NCBI GenBank assembly: GCA_009777995.1
Contig: WRKT01000005.1
Span: 86,721-150,720, forward strand
Direction: 5' to 3'
Length of the DNA: 64,000 nucleotides
Source of the DNA: Treponema sp.
GTDB taxonomy: Bacteria; Spirochaetota; Spirochaetia; Treponematales; Breznakiellaceae
Shown: positions 54,499 to 63,020 of the stretch, piece by piece
How the letters are laid out: each line of letters starts with the position of its first letter
Position numbering within the stretch: the stretch's first letter is position 1
Program-made: the position numbers and the translations under genes
The notes under the pieces: generated by a model
The model's database searches: none
The model's input: only the letters and a program-made list of their open reading frames with translations
Told to the model about the DNA's origin: nothing

Positions 54499-54843
54499 CT
54501 ATATAGAATCTTTAATGCTTTCTATAATTTCTTCCATTCTATCATCCAATTTATCTTCAATTATATTTCCAATAATTGTTTCACATTTAGGGCATAATTT
54601 GTCTAAAATTATTATTTCTTTAGAGTTAAGTTGTGCAATTTTACGATTTATTTTTTCGAGTCCCTTTCGTGAATTCATTGCATCTTTCTCTCTATTTAAT
54701 TTTTCGAATTTCTCTATTTCGGCTATTATAGTCTTTTTTATACCTTCAAAGTCTTTTGCTTTCTGTTCCTTCTCTTTTTCAAAGTCCTTTGCTTCCTTCT
54801 CTTCTTTACTTTCAAATGTTTCCTTACAAAATGCACATTGCAT
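54499..54843 (-). CDS. Split zinc-ribbon protein with coiled coil
   Basis: A 114-residue protein. CAFC at the N-terminus and CPKC near residue 86 could jointly bind one zinc across a long charged helix (KEEKEAKDFEKEKEQKAKDF) that looks like an antiparallel coiled coil. The start MQCAFC is preferred because AAGGGG lies just before it. It is 26 bp upstream of the FliG-like gene on the same strand and probably in the same operon. No family is recognised. Confidence 0.6.
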   Translation of the reverse strand: MQCAFCKETFESKEEKEAKDFEKEKEQKAKDFEGIKKTIIAEIEKFEKLNREKDAMNSRKGLEKINRKIAQLNSKEIIILDKLCPKCETIIGNIIEDKLDDRMEEIIESIKDSI

Positions 54844-54898
54844 ATTCACCCCTTATTTAAATAATTTTTATGTAAATTAACTGTTTTGTCAAGTATTA

Positions 54899-55156
54899 TT
54901 ATGCTATAGCCTTTGGACCTATAGTTTTTATTTCCTTTGGAACATATTCAAGCGCTTTACCATCATTCTGCACAGTGGCAAGGTATAGTTCAGTAGTTTT
55001 TAGAGCTTTCGGAATAAAGGCAAGTGCAGCGCCATCATTTTGCACTGCTGTAAGGCAAACTTGTGGTGTTTTAAGCTTTTTTGGCAAATGCTTAAGCGCA
55101 TAGCCTCTTATTTTTATTATTGCAAGAGCCTGTTCTACGGTGGTTATTTTAGTCAT
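54899..55156 (-). CDS. Short DUF4116 protein, truncated copy
   Basis: 85 residues. Its first two repeats match the start of the 60931-62895 product (KITTVEQAL, YALKHLPKKLKTPQVCLTAV) and its end matches an internal repeat of the same protein (ALEYVPKEIKTIGPKA). The similarity to that gene breaks off at the 3' end, replaced by a stop. The ribosome site AAGGAAG and a palindromic promoter are intact, so it is probably expressed. It looks like the product of recombination between repeats. Confidence 0.75.
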   Translation of the reverse strand: MTKITTVEQALAIIKIRGYALKHLPKKLKTPQVCLTAVQNDGAALAFIPKALKTTELYLATVQNDGKALEYVPKEIKTIGPKAIA

Positions 55157-55197
55157 GTTAAAACTTCCTTCTCGTGTGATGGTGTATTATATAAGAA

Positions 55198-55227
55198 ATT
55201 ATATCTATCCGGTCTATCATAAGGTGC
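55198..55227 (-). promoter_or_regulatory. Palindromic promoter of the short DUF4116 gene
   Basis: On the minus strand: CCTAGCACCTT then ATGATAGACCG (to 55210), 6 bp GATAGA, -10 TATAAT (55203-55198). The 55228-55344 gap holds nothing else recognised. Confidence 0.7.
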
Positions 55228-55344
55228 TAGGAGTGGAGATAGAAAGATATGTGGAATGAATCTTCAAAGGAATTTATGAAAATTACACACTTGAGTTTAA
55301 ATAGTATAAAATCAGAGTTATTTGGACATAGTATTTTCCTACAA

Positions 55345-57144
55345 TTAATCACCCCAATAAACCTTTCCACTTATTTTATTGAATTTATCAGGAGATACAA
55401 CGAAATCGTTAGAATTTTCCTTTTCCAAAATTGTCTTTACAAAGTATTTCCCTCGAAATGAACTCATAACCACTTTGGAAAATTCTGTGTTAGAGGATAT
55501 TTCTATTGAATTATCCAAAGCTTTAGTTCTAGGTTTATATAAAGCAGGTTCCCAAGTCGAGAAAATATCTCCAGTAGAAGTCAGAACTTTGTTATAGTGA
55601 AGTATGCGCCTTTTTTTTTCAACAAGTTCATATGCATCATTTCGAGCAATACATAATTCAAGAGAACCAGGAAACAATTTAGCTGCGATATTGAACAAAA
55701 AAATTGTTTCAGTATATTTTTTCTTATTAATAAATTGTTTACAATAAGCTATCCAATAATTTACATTACCTTCATCGATACCATAGACTTCAATAATTTT
55801 ATTTTTTACCTCGGATCTGAATCTTTCTGAGACATATGATAAAACTATTCCGGCTCCTATCCTAGATAATGGAAATTTTATGCTTTCCAGTTTTTTGCAT
55901 AATACAGTGATTAGTTTCTTTGTTTGAAATTTTTCGGGTACATATTCCATAGAAAAGAAATATTTTTTAATTGCAATGATACAAAGTTTAGTCGTAATGA
56001 GTTCTTCAGGAATGAATTTAAGTGCTGCGCCGTTACTTTTCACGGCAGCAAGATGGTAAATTGTTTTTTTTGATAATTCAGGATATAAACGAAAGGCTTT
56101 GTAGCCATTATTTCTCACTGCCGGAAAGCAAAGTTTTGAGGTTCTTAGTTCTTCAGGAACATATTCAAGGATGAAATTGTTATTCTTTACCGCAGCAAGA
56201 CAAAGTTTTTCAGTCTTTAGCGCTTTTGGTACATATTTAAGTGCAGCGCCATCTTTATTAACTGCAATCATACAAATTTTCTTTGTTTTGTATTTTTCTG
56301 GAACATATCTAAGGATATTTCTAGTATTTTTACTATTTAATATGGAAATATTGCACATTTTTTCTGTTATGAGAGTTTCAGGAATATATGCAAGTTCAGA
56401 GCCATCATTTTTAACTGCAGCAAGGTATATTTCCATGGTCCTGTGTTCTTTAGGAACGTAAAAAAGTGCTCCGCCTCTATCAGACTTTACAGCAGCAAAA
56501 CATATTTCAGCAGTTTTAAGCTTTTTTGGAACATATCTTAGAGCAAAACCATCGTTTTGTATTGCAGAATGGTAAACTTCCATTGTTCTGTATTTTTTTG
56601 GAACATATCTAAGTACTCCACCATAGTTTTGTATAGCAGCAAGGCAAATTTCAATAGTCTTTACCTCTTTTGGCACATATCTTAGTGCAAAGCCTTTATT
56701 TTTAACTGCAGTTAGGCAAAGCTTTATACTCTTATGGGTTTCTGGAACATACTTTAAAGCCAAACCATCATTTTTTACAGCAGCAAGACAAAGTTTTACA
56801 GTTCTTAAAGATTTTGGGATAATTTTAAGTGTTTTATAAGCATTTTTTTGCACTGCTGTAAAGCATATTTTTGAAGTCCTTAGTGTTTTAGGAACATATG
56901 ATAGTGCAGCCTCATTTTGCTGTACAGCAGCAAGACAAAGTTTTTCTGTAACTATTTTTTTTGGAATATATTGGAGTGCAAGACCATTACATTTCACAGC
57001 AGCAAGGTAAAGATCTGCTGTTTTGAGGTTTTTGGGGATGTATTTTATCACTGCATAATTTTCTTTTGTTGCAGCAAAGGCTTGTTCTTTTGTAGTGATC
57101 TTAACTAATCCAACTCCTTTTTTTACGGGTGATTTTGTTCTCAT
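55345..57144 (-). CDS. DUF4116 repeat protein
   Basis: A 599-residue protein with about seventeen DUF4116 repeats of 24-25 residues, for example IRYVPKKLKTAEICFAAVKS-like units. The last 190 residues contain a TPR-like part (WIAYCKQFINKKKYTETIFL) and an unrelated tail (YFVKTILEKENSNDFVV). The start is MRTKSPVKKG, 7 bp after the -10 TATAAT; an upstream ATG lies in the palindrome. There is no signal peptide. DUF4116 is a repeat of unknown function, probably protein-binding. Confidence 0.88.
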   Translation of the reverse strand: MRTKSPVKKGVGLVKITTKEQAFAATKENYAVIKYIPKNLKTADLYLAAVKCNGLALQYIPKKIVTEKLCLAAVQQNEAALSYVPKTLRTSKICFTAVQKNAYKTLKIIPKSLRTVKLCLAAVKNDGLALKYVPETHKSIKLCLTAVKNKGFALRYVPKEVKTIEICLAAIQNYGGVLRYVPKKYRTMEVYHSAIQNDGFALRYVPKKLKTAEICFAAVKSDRGGALFYVPKEHRTMEIYLAAVKNDGSELAYIPETLITEKMCNISILNSKNTRNILRYVPEKYKTKKICMIAVNKDGAALKYVPKALKTEKLCLAAVKNNNFILEYVPEELRTSKLCFPAVRNNGYKAFRLYPELSKKTIYHLAAVKSNGAALKFIPEELITTKLCIIAIKKYFFSMEYVPEKFQTKKLITVLCKKLESIKFPLSRIGAGIVLSYVSERFRSEVKNKIIEVYGIDEGNVNYWIAYCKQFINKKKYTETIFLFNIAAKLFPGSLELCIARNDAYELVEKKRRILHYNKVLTSTGDIFSTWEPALYKPRTKALDNSIEISSNTEFSKVVMSSFRGKYFVKTILEKENSNDFVVSPDKFNKISGKVYWGD

Positions 57145-57151
57145 ACCAGAA

Positions 57152-57190
57152 ATTATAAGGAGTTGATCTATCATGGAGTGCTAGAGACAA
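57152..57190 (-). promoter_or_regulatory. Palindromic promoter of the DUF4116 gene
   Basis: On the minus strand: CTCTAGCACTCC then ATGATAGATCA (to 57164), 6 bp ACTCCT, -10 TATAAT (57157-57152), 7 bp, ATG at 57144. Confidence 0.72.
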
Positions 57191-57206
57191 AATTTATTTC
57201 AGAATA

Positions 57207-57420
57207 TCAATCCCGTAGGCGCCCAATAGGTACTATATACACGCCATTTCTTCGCTGGTAGGAAAACTAAGTGCATGTTAGCACCATTAAAAAAGACGGC
57301 TCTTGTATTTTATCCAGGTTAAACTTGTCGCGCAGGGTTTTAAGATTTTTGGTTGCTTCCTCAATTTCTTTTGAGCACATTTTAAATTCCACCGCACCCC
57401 AGCGCCTGTCTCTCAAATGC
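57207..57420 (-). pseudogene. C-terminal remnant of a DUF4143-type ATPase
   Basis: The minus frame reads DRRWGAVEFKM, then EIEEATKNLKTLRDKFNLDK, PSFLMVLTCT, a TAG stop, then FSYQRRNGVYIVPIGRLRD and the natural stop. This is the usual end of AAA ATPases with DUF4143. The internal TAG and the missing 5' part show it is dead. The 57421-57535 remainder carries a 27-nt dispersed repeat copy. Confidence 0.75.
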
Positions 57421-57462
57421 TACCGAGTTTGAAAGTTTGAAAGGGTTAGGAAACTGGAGCAC

Positions 57463-57490
57463 CTGTCAGGGAAATACTATGTTTATACAC
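57463..57490 (+). repeat. Dispersed 27-nt sequence, copy
   Basis: CTGTCAGGGAAATACTATG followed by a TTTATACAC-like end. Related copies are at 59907-59933, 35491-35507 (core only) and 32661-32690 (opposite strand). All lie at gene ends or remnants, so it may be the shared 3' end of a lost gene family. Confidence 0.55.
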
Positions 57491-57535
57491 ATAATCTGCT
57501 CCTGTTTCCTTGGCAATGGTTTATACTTTCTAACA

Positions 57536-58750
57536 TTATTTAATAGGCCCCATTATCTTTGCAACATCATTCCAATATTTTTTTGGAATACAACGAAATT
57601 GAGGGCAATTTTCTATCATTTCCTTTGCGAGAACACTATTTTTTGTTATAGGAATATTTTTATTTTCCATTATTTTTGCGATTTTGCCAACAGATGAACC
57701 TTTTATGGATAAAATAACTTTTGGTGCATCCATTGTAATATTGTCATAATCCAAAAGCAAAAATAACTCGTTTTTTCCAAGAATAACAAATGGGCTCTTT
57801 AAATAACCTATTACTTCGGAATATTTTTTCATTATAATAAGAGTCTTCACGTAATGTGAACGAATATCAAGTGTTTTATGATTTATTATGTTGTTGTGTT
57901 TTTTTATCATAATGATTGTTAATGTACAGTTATATAAGGCGTTTTGTGTTTCATTATTATCTTTGCCTAGAATCTGGTTGAAAACCGTATAAACAGTTTT
58001 ATATATTTTATATGCTTTAATATATTCTTTTTCGAAGTAAAGTATTGCTGCAATATCACAAAGAGTAAAGATAGTACATAGGTTTTCTTTACCATAAATT
58101 TTATTTCTTATTTGGTATGCTTTATATAAATACTTTTTTGCTAAAATATAATTTCCTATTTTATAATAAGAAATACCATGATCATAAAAATAGTCTGCTT
58201 CTATATGCATTTTTCCATTCTTCTTTGAATTTTCGATTGCTAATTTGTAATAGAATTCAGCTGAATCATAAAATTCCCGATATGTTAGAATTCTAGCTTT
58301 TAAAGAATATGATATAGCACTTTTCTTATTTAATTTTATTGCATTGTTGATATTAGTTTCTGCAGTTTCATAATCACCTAATATTAATAAAATTCTAGCA
58401 TAATTATAGTATAAACTTGTAAATGATTTTTTGTTAACTCTATCTAATTTTTGGAAAACATCAATGATTTTTTCATAAAAATTTTTTGATTTTTCTAATT
58501 TTCCCATATAATATAGTGCCATTGCCAAGTTAATTTGCAAATATAAAATTGATTTATCTTCTAAATTTGAATAGCGCTCAAGTGTGTCTTCTGCTAATTT
58601 AACCCAAAGAAATACATTTTTGAAATTAGAACATTTAGAGTTGATAGCCACTTTTCTTGTTATTTTTTGAATTAGTTCAATTGGATCATCAATATCATTC
58701 GGTAGCTGATCGTTTAAAGATAATGTAAACTGTTTTGTTTTTATTTTCAC
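57536..58750 (-). CDS. TPR repeat protein
   Basis: A 404-residue cytoplasmic protein with about seven tetratricopeptide units between residues 45 and 270 (NLAMALYYMGKLEKSKNFYE, YNYARILLILGDYETAETNI, DYFYDHGISYYKIGNYILAK). The C-terminal 100 residues (KVILSKGSS-like segment, then KNIPITKNSVLAKEMIENC) are unrecognised. The start is GTG with GGAGG upstream. The codons are very AT-rich compared with the gyrB side of the window. TPR proteins hold protein complexes together; the partners are unknown. Confidence 0.85.
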   Translation of the reverse strand: MKIKTKQFTLSLNDQLPNDIDDPIELIQKITRKVAINSKCSNFKNVFLWVKLAEDTLERYSNLEDKSILYLQINLAMALYYMGKLEKSKNFYEKIIDVFQKLDRVNKKSFTSLYYNYARILLILGDYETAETNINNAIKLNKKSAISYSLKARILTYREFYDSAEFYYKLAIENSKKNGKMHIEADYFYDHGISYYKIGNYILAKKYLYKAYQIRNKIYGKENLCTIFTLCDIAAILYFEKEYIKAYKIYKTVYTVFNQILGKDNNETQNALYNCTLTIIMIKKHNNIINHKTLDIRSHYVKTLIIMKKYSEVIGYLKSPFVILGKNELFLLLDYDNITMDAPKVILSIKGSSVGKIAKIMENKNIPITKNSVLAKEMIENCPQFRCIPKKYWNDVAKIMGPIK

Positions 58751-58783
58751 AATTTTACCTCCTAAAACTCTAAAATCTATTCA

Positions 58784-58816
58784 ATTATATGGCGACAGAT
58801 CTATCATATAGTGCTA
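58784..58816 (-). promoter_or_regulatory. Palindromic promoter of the TPR gene
   Basis: On the minus strand: GTATAGCACTAT then ATGATAGATCT (to 58797), 7 bp, TATAAT (58789-58784). The only copy with 7 bp rather than 6 bp. Confidence 0.65.
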
Positions 58817-58876
58817 TACTCAAATTTATTTTGAAATCAACATTAAATAGCAGAAATATGTGATATCTCTGTCTTA

Positions 58877-59245
58877 ACAACCTCCATCTTTTCTAAATCT
58901 AGATAAACTTACGCGAATGAGGATAATTATTGTTCTCAATCTCAATCTTAAACAAGCCATTTTCAGCTTTCACACCCCTATTCTCAGAAATTTCCTTTTT
59001 TGACGTATCATTTGGACCAAATCAGGCGTAATAATTAACCTTTCTGAAATCATTATAAATATACTTCAGTCCCTTGTAAAAAAACTTTTTAGAAAATGAT
59101 TATCTAGGTTTATTTGTTTATGTCTGGTTTCGTGTTACAGCAGTATAAATTTTGGATCGTAAATCCGGAGGTGTTTATGGTACTTCTTTACCACATTGTC
59201 CATGTTTACCCGGCCTAAACAATAGATATACCTTTCTTCATTAAA
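58877..59245 (-). pseudogene. Decayed copy of the gene at the right window edge
   Basis: The 3' part reads SKKEISENRGVKAENGLFKI and EIENNNYPHSR, matching SKKEISEIRDVRAENGLFKI and EIENNTYPHSG of the 63798-64000 gene, but with stop codons inside. The 5' part has a frame reading VVKKYHKHLRIYDPKFILL. A palindromic promoter sits in front (59244-59282). This accounts for most of the 58751-59351 gap. Confidence 0.75.
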
Positions 59246-59282
59246 TATATCATATTGATCTGTCATGAGATGACAGAGAGAA
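59244..59282 (-). promoter_or_regulatory. Palindromic promoter in front of a dead gene
   Basis: On the minus strand: CTCTGTCATCTC then ATGACAGATCA (to 59256), 6 bp ATATGA, -10 TATATT (59249-59244). It shows the promoter was duplicated together with its gene. Confidence 0.65.
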
Positions 59283-59351
59283 TATACTATTTTGTGGAAA
59301 TTTTATTAATATGAACTTGACAATAAGTAGTTTATAGGCTACACAATAATT

Positions 59352-59476
59352 ATGAAGGTACGCAAAACCAACATTTATAAAAGGTGGATTAAAAACCTGA
59401 AAGATAGCCGAAGTCGGCACAGAATATTGCTAGGGCTAAGCAAATAGTGTCTTCACCTTTGGAAGAGAAGGAATAG
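59352..59476 (+). pseudogene. RelE/HigB-like toxin gene with internal deletion
   Basis: It starts as a normal toxin (MKVRKTNIYKRWIKNLKDSR, then SRHRI) and stops after 32 codons. In another frame the sequence continues as IARAKQIVSSPLEEKE and stops just before the antitoxin ATG; that is the usual toxin C-terminus. About 60 codons between the two pieces, including the catalytic core, are missing. Confidence 0.72.
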
Positions 59477-59479
59477 GAC

Positions 59480-59776
59480 ATGGGAAAGATAACAATCAGT
59501 GATTGCGACTTGGCAGAAGAGATAGAGACTAGAGAGGATGTGATAGGTGTTCTTGAAGCGGCGCTTGAGGAGAACGATCCTGAATTTCTATTTAAGGTAA
59601 TTGGCGACATTGCTCGTTCAAAAGGTATGGCTCAGATTGCCAAGGAATTGAACCTTAATCGTGAAAGCCTTTATCGCTCTTTATCGCAGGATGGGAACCC
59701 TTCGTTTATTACCATCGTCAAAGTCTTAGACAATCTGGGATATCAGCTAAGTATAAAGCAGAAAAAGCCTGCGTAG
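59480..59776 (+). CDS. HigA-type antitoxin with XRE helix-turn-helix
   Basis: A 98-residue protein of the HI1420-like addiction-module antidote family. The core is REDVIGVLEAALEENDPEFL, then the HTH GMAQIAKELNLNRESLYRSL, then LSQDGNPSFITIVKVLDNLG. It looks complete and has AAGGA before its ATG. Its toxin partner just upstream has lost its middle, so this is an antitoxin without toxin. Confidence 0.9.
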   Translation: MGKITISDCDLAEEIETREDVIGVLEAALEENDPEFLFKVIGDIARSKGMAQIAKELNLNRESLYRSLSQDGNPSFITIVKVLDNLGYQLSIKQKKPA

Positions 59777-59906
59777 TTTAGTATATTACTTTGCCTTTCC
59801 AGGGTGATCGTGTTTTTATGCTGATGGTTGTATATTCAGGACTTCTGAATTTGGTAGTGATTTAGTTCCTAGTTTGGCAGATGGATATGGTTTAAATACA
59901 GAGAAG

Positions 59907-59933
59907 CTGTCAGGGAAATACTATGCTTGTACA
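59907..59933 (+). repeat. Dispersed 27-nt sequence, copy
   Basis: CTGTCAGGGAAATACTATG followed by CTTGTACA. It lies between the antitoxin gene and the unknown gene at 59949. It is preceded by an open frame reading EFGSDLVPSLADGYGLNTEK, perhaps a gene remnant. Confidence 0.55.
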
Positions 59934-59948
59934 GTTTGTACAATATCT

Positions 59949-60875
59949 TTATGACATCCAACTTTCTTCATATAACATTTCCCACTTCTTATTCTTCTTA
60001 AAAAGAACAGTCATTTTCCCTCCTCCACTTAAAGGTCTCCAAGAAGGGTAATAATCATTTACTTCAACAAAATTGTATTGTATACTAAAACTTAAATCTA
60101 ATATTTTTCTAATTCCATAATATTCGCTATCTTCCGGATAATCAAGGCATAACATGAATTTAGAAAATAGTTTATTATTATTCTCTATTTCATATTTCTT
60201 ACCATTCACTCTTATTTCATTATAATATCTTGTTAATTGATTATTATATAAAATATTAAGAATTTCAATCACTTCCTCGTTTAAATCAATTTCATTCTCA
60301 TTAAAATTATCACCTTTTTTCATAAATAATAATTCATCTAAATAATTTAAACCAGGACCTTTAAATATTATGCTTTCTATTCCATCCATATCCCAATAAA
60401 CATATCTACATCCCACCTCGAGTTTTTTTATATCCTTAATAAAACTCTTCGTTCTTGAATTTAAATCGAAAAACCATCTTTTATGGCACAATTTATTTTT
60501 AATATAGTAATCTTTTATTATTTTTTCTGCTTCCTTCATAATTTTCGAATACCTCTTTTTTATTATAGTTTTTATATTGTTATTAAGAATATTACTTTCT
60601 TGAATAATATTTTTTATTACTTTATCCTTTTTTTTGTATATTAGGAAACTAAATAAGCCCATTGTATAGTAAGATATAAAAAACAATTCAGTTTTCAAAT
60701 CTATATATTCGGATTCCACATAGTCATTGTATAATAAATTTGCATGATCATTCAGGTTTTTCAATAGAATATGTATATATTGAGAGTTTTTCTCATGGAT
60801 ATGCTGAGCAAAAATATAATTAATAATTCCTAAGTATGAAAAGCAATATCTAGATTCTCGGATATCGTTACTCAT
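59949..60875 (-). CDS. Unknown 308-residue protein
   Basis: A very AT-rich gene with AAGGAG before its ATG. The product is helical in its first half (KDKVIKNIIQESNILNNNIK), with a hydrophobic segment FFISYYTMGLFSFLIYKKKD near residue 65. A more globular C-terminal half follows (CRYVYWDMDGIESIIFKGPG, then WRPLSGGGKMTVLFKKNKKW). No family is recognised. It stands 56 bp after the large DUF4116 gene on the same strand. Confidence 0.6.
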   Translation of the reverse strand: MSNDIRESRYCFSYLGIINYIFAQHIHEKNSQYIHILLKNLNDHANLLYNDYVESEYIDLKTELFFISYYTMGLFSFLIYKKKDKVIKNIIQESNILNNNIKTIIKKRYSKIMKEAEKIIKDYYIKNKLCHKRWFFDLNSRTKSFIKDIKKLEVGCRYVYWDMDGIESIIFKGPGLNYLDELLFMKKGDNFNENEIDLNEEVIEILNILYNNQLTRYYNEIRVNGKKYEIENNNKLFSKFMLCLDYPEDSEYYGIRKILDLSFSIQYNFVEVNDYYPSWRPLSGGGKMTVLFKKNKKWEMLYEESWMS

Positions 60876-60930
60876 ATAAAAACTCCTTCTTAATTCATTT
60901 TGTGTTGTATATAACAGCCTTTATTTGTCA

Positions 60931-62895
60931 TTATTTGTTTTCCTTATTTTCTAAATTCTTTTCAAGCTTTTCAGCCTTGTTGAAATCCACAAGGGCTTTT
61001 TTTTCTTTACCCATGTACCTGTAGATGTGACCTCTACCGGTATAGAATTTAGGACTGCGGGGGAACAATTTAATGGCAATGTTAAAATCATACAGTGCTT
61101 TAGATATAACTGTATCTATATTAACCCAGTGAACCATACGGCGGCTAAACTTGACTCTTTTTTCCAGAAGCTTAGGTTTCAATTTCCTGCAATAATCCAT
61201 CCAATAATTATAATTTGCACCATCAATACCGAAAACTTCTAAAATCTTATCCTCTACTTTAGATCTAAATTCTTTTGAAATAAAGGATAAAAATTTACCT
61301 GTCTCATACTCACCATACCATTCGCTCAACTTAGAAAGCTCATTAATTTTAAGTTCTTCTATTTCATCATATCTTAATGAGAAAAGATTCAGTTTCTTTG
61401 CTTTAAGATCTAAGTTTATTTCATCGATTTTTTTTATTATCATAGAAACAAGTTCCTCGGTTTGAAGTTTTTCCTGTATGTGTTCGATACAGAAAAAATT
61501 ATTTTGTACAGCGGCGAGGATAAGTTTAGAAATATGTGACCCTTTAGTCTTAAGTGTTTTTAACACATGTTCAATCGCATTACCATCGGACTGCACTGCT
61601 GCAAGGGAGATTTTAGTTGCATGCGGCTCCTTAGCTTTGAGAGTTTCAGGAACATACTTTAGTGCTGCACCATTCTGCTGTACAGCTGCAAGGCAGACTT
61701 CCTTTGTTTTTAATGCTTTGGGAACATCTTCAAGCGCACTACCATCGGTCTGCACAGCGGCAAGGCAAAGTTCGCTAGTCATGAACGTATCAGGGACATA
61801 TCTTATTCCTGAACTTCCGTTATTATTATTAACGGCAGAAAGACACATTTCCGCGGTTAAGAACTCCTTCGGAATATTATTTAGCGCATAGGGACTATCA
61901 TTAACTGCGGCAAGGCAGATTTCCGGATTCTTTAGCTCTTCAGGAACATTGTCAAGTGCAAAGCCATTATTCTGCACAGCGGCAAGGCAGATCTCCTGGC
62001 CCCTTGGTCCTGTCTTATGTAATTCCGGCACATCATGTAGTGAGCCATTGTTTTTCATCGCAGCAAGGCATATTTCTAGTGTTTTATTCACTTCAGGAAC
62101 AAACTCAAGGGCTCTACCTCTTTGTTGTACAGCAGCAAGACAAATTTCTAAGGCCTTTGGACCTATAGTTTTTATTTCCTTTGGAACATATTCAAGCGCA
62201 TTACCATCATTCTGAACAGCAGCAAGACATAGTTCTGCGGTTTTAAGAGCTTTCGGAATATATAAAAGTGCTTCATGATTCCCATCCAGTGTAACGCAAA
62301 GATAGCTTTGTGATTTTCCGCTGAGATATTCCGGTTCCTCATCCTGTTGTACAGCAGCAAAACAAATTTCCGCAGTCTTGAGTGTTTGAGGAACAAATTG
62401 AATTGCTCTGCCATTATTTTTTGCAGCAGCCAGACAGATTTCTTTTGTTCTGAGCTTTTTTGGAACATATTCGAGCATTCCACCATTATTCTTCACAGCA
62501 GCAAGGCAAACTTCAAAGGTCTTAAATTTATGTGGAATGCTATGAAGTACAGAGCCATTTCCTTGCACAGCGGCAAGACAGATTTCTTCGCTTATGAACG
62601 CTTTTGGAACTGAATGAAACTCCCAGCCATCGGATTTTACAGAGGCAAGGCAAATTTCTGCTGATATGAGTGCTTCAGGAACATCTCTGATTGCTCTTCC
62701 ATCATTCTGTACGGCAGCAAGACAGATTTTTACAGTTTTGAATGCTTTGGGGACAAAATCAAGCGCAGCGCCATCATTTTCCACTGCTGTAAGGCAAACT
62801 TGTGTTGTTTTAAGCTTTTTTGGCAGATACTTAAGTGCATAGCCTCTTTTTTTCACTATTCTAAGTGCCTGTTCTACGGTGGTTATTTTAGCCAT
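60931..62895 (-). CDS. Large DUF4116 repeat protein with TPR end
   Basis: A 654-residue protein with about eighteen DUF4116 repeats up to residue 490 (unit form AICLAAVQNDGRAL-EYVPKALKT). A region matching the C-terminal domain of the 55345 product follows (FLSISKEFRSKVEDKILEVFGIDGAN-like), then a TPR motif (FYTGRGHIYRYMGKEKKALV). The repeats are similar in DNA as well, so the gene is a likely site of repeat gain and loss. AAGGAAGG is the ribosome site. No signal peptide. Confidence 0.88.
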   Translation of the reverse strand: MAKITTVEQALRIVKKRGYALKYLPKKLKTTQVCLTAVENDGAALDFVPKAFKTVKICLAAVQNDGRAIRDVPEALISAEICLASVKSDGWEFHSVPKAFISEEICLAAVQGNGSVLHSIPHKFKTFEVCLAAVKNNGGMLEYVPKKLRTKEICLAAAKNNGRAIQFVPQTLKTAEICFAAVQQDEEPEYLSGKSQSYLCVTLDGNHEALLYIPKALKTAELCLAAVQNDGNALEYVPKEIKTIGPKALEICLAAVQQRGRALEFVPEVNKTLEICLAAMKNNGSLHDVPELHKTGPRGQEICLAAVQNNGFALDNVPEELKNPEICLAAVNDSPYALNNIPKEFLTAEMCLSAVNNNNGSSGIRYVPDTFMTSELCLAAVQTDGSALEDVPKALKTKEVCLAAVQQNGAALKYVPETLKAKEPHATKISLAAVQSDGNAIEHVLKTLKTKGSHISKLILAAVQNNFFCIEHIQEKLQTEELVSMIIKKIDEINLDLKAKKLNLFSLRYDEIEELKINELSKLSEWYGEYETGKFLSFISKEFRSKVEDKILEVFGIDGANYNYWMDYCRKLKPKLLEKRVKFSRRMVHWVNIDTVISKALYDFNIAIKLFPRSPKFYTGRGHIYRYMGKEKKALVDFNKAEKLEKNLENKENK

Positions 62896-62936
62896 GTTAA
62901 ACCTTCCTTTCCGGGTGACAGTGTGCTTATATATGA

Positions 62937-62972
62937 ATTGTATCTTTCTAGTCTATCATGAGGTGCTAGGGG
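62937..62972 (-). promoter_or_regulatory. Palindromic promoter of the large DUF4116 gene
   Basis: On the minus strand: CCCTAGCACCTC then ATGATAGACTA (to 62949), 6 bp GAAAGA, -10 TACAAT (62942-62937). The leader sequence is homologous to that of the short DUF4116 gene. Confidence 0.7.
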
Positions 62973-63020
62973 TAGAAGAAATTGAGAACTTTGATAATCT
63001 TTAAAATTTATATCAATATG

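Noticed and set aside
55249..55461. A 70-codon plus-strand frame after the short DUF4116 gene.
   Set aside because: More than half is antisense to the end of the large DUF4116 gene, it has no ribosome site, and its composition is that of AT-rich reverse-strand sequence.
61478..62613. Regular spacing of similar 75-bp sequences, at first sight like a CRISPR array or satellite.
   Set aside because: The period equals the 25-residue DUF4116 protein repeat, the units differ at many positions, and there are no unique spacers.
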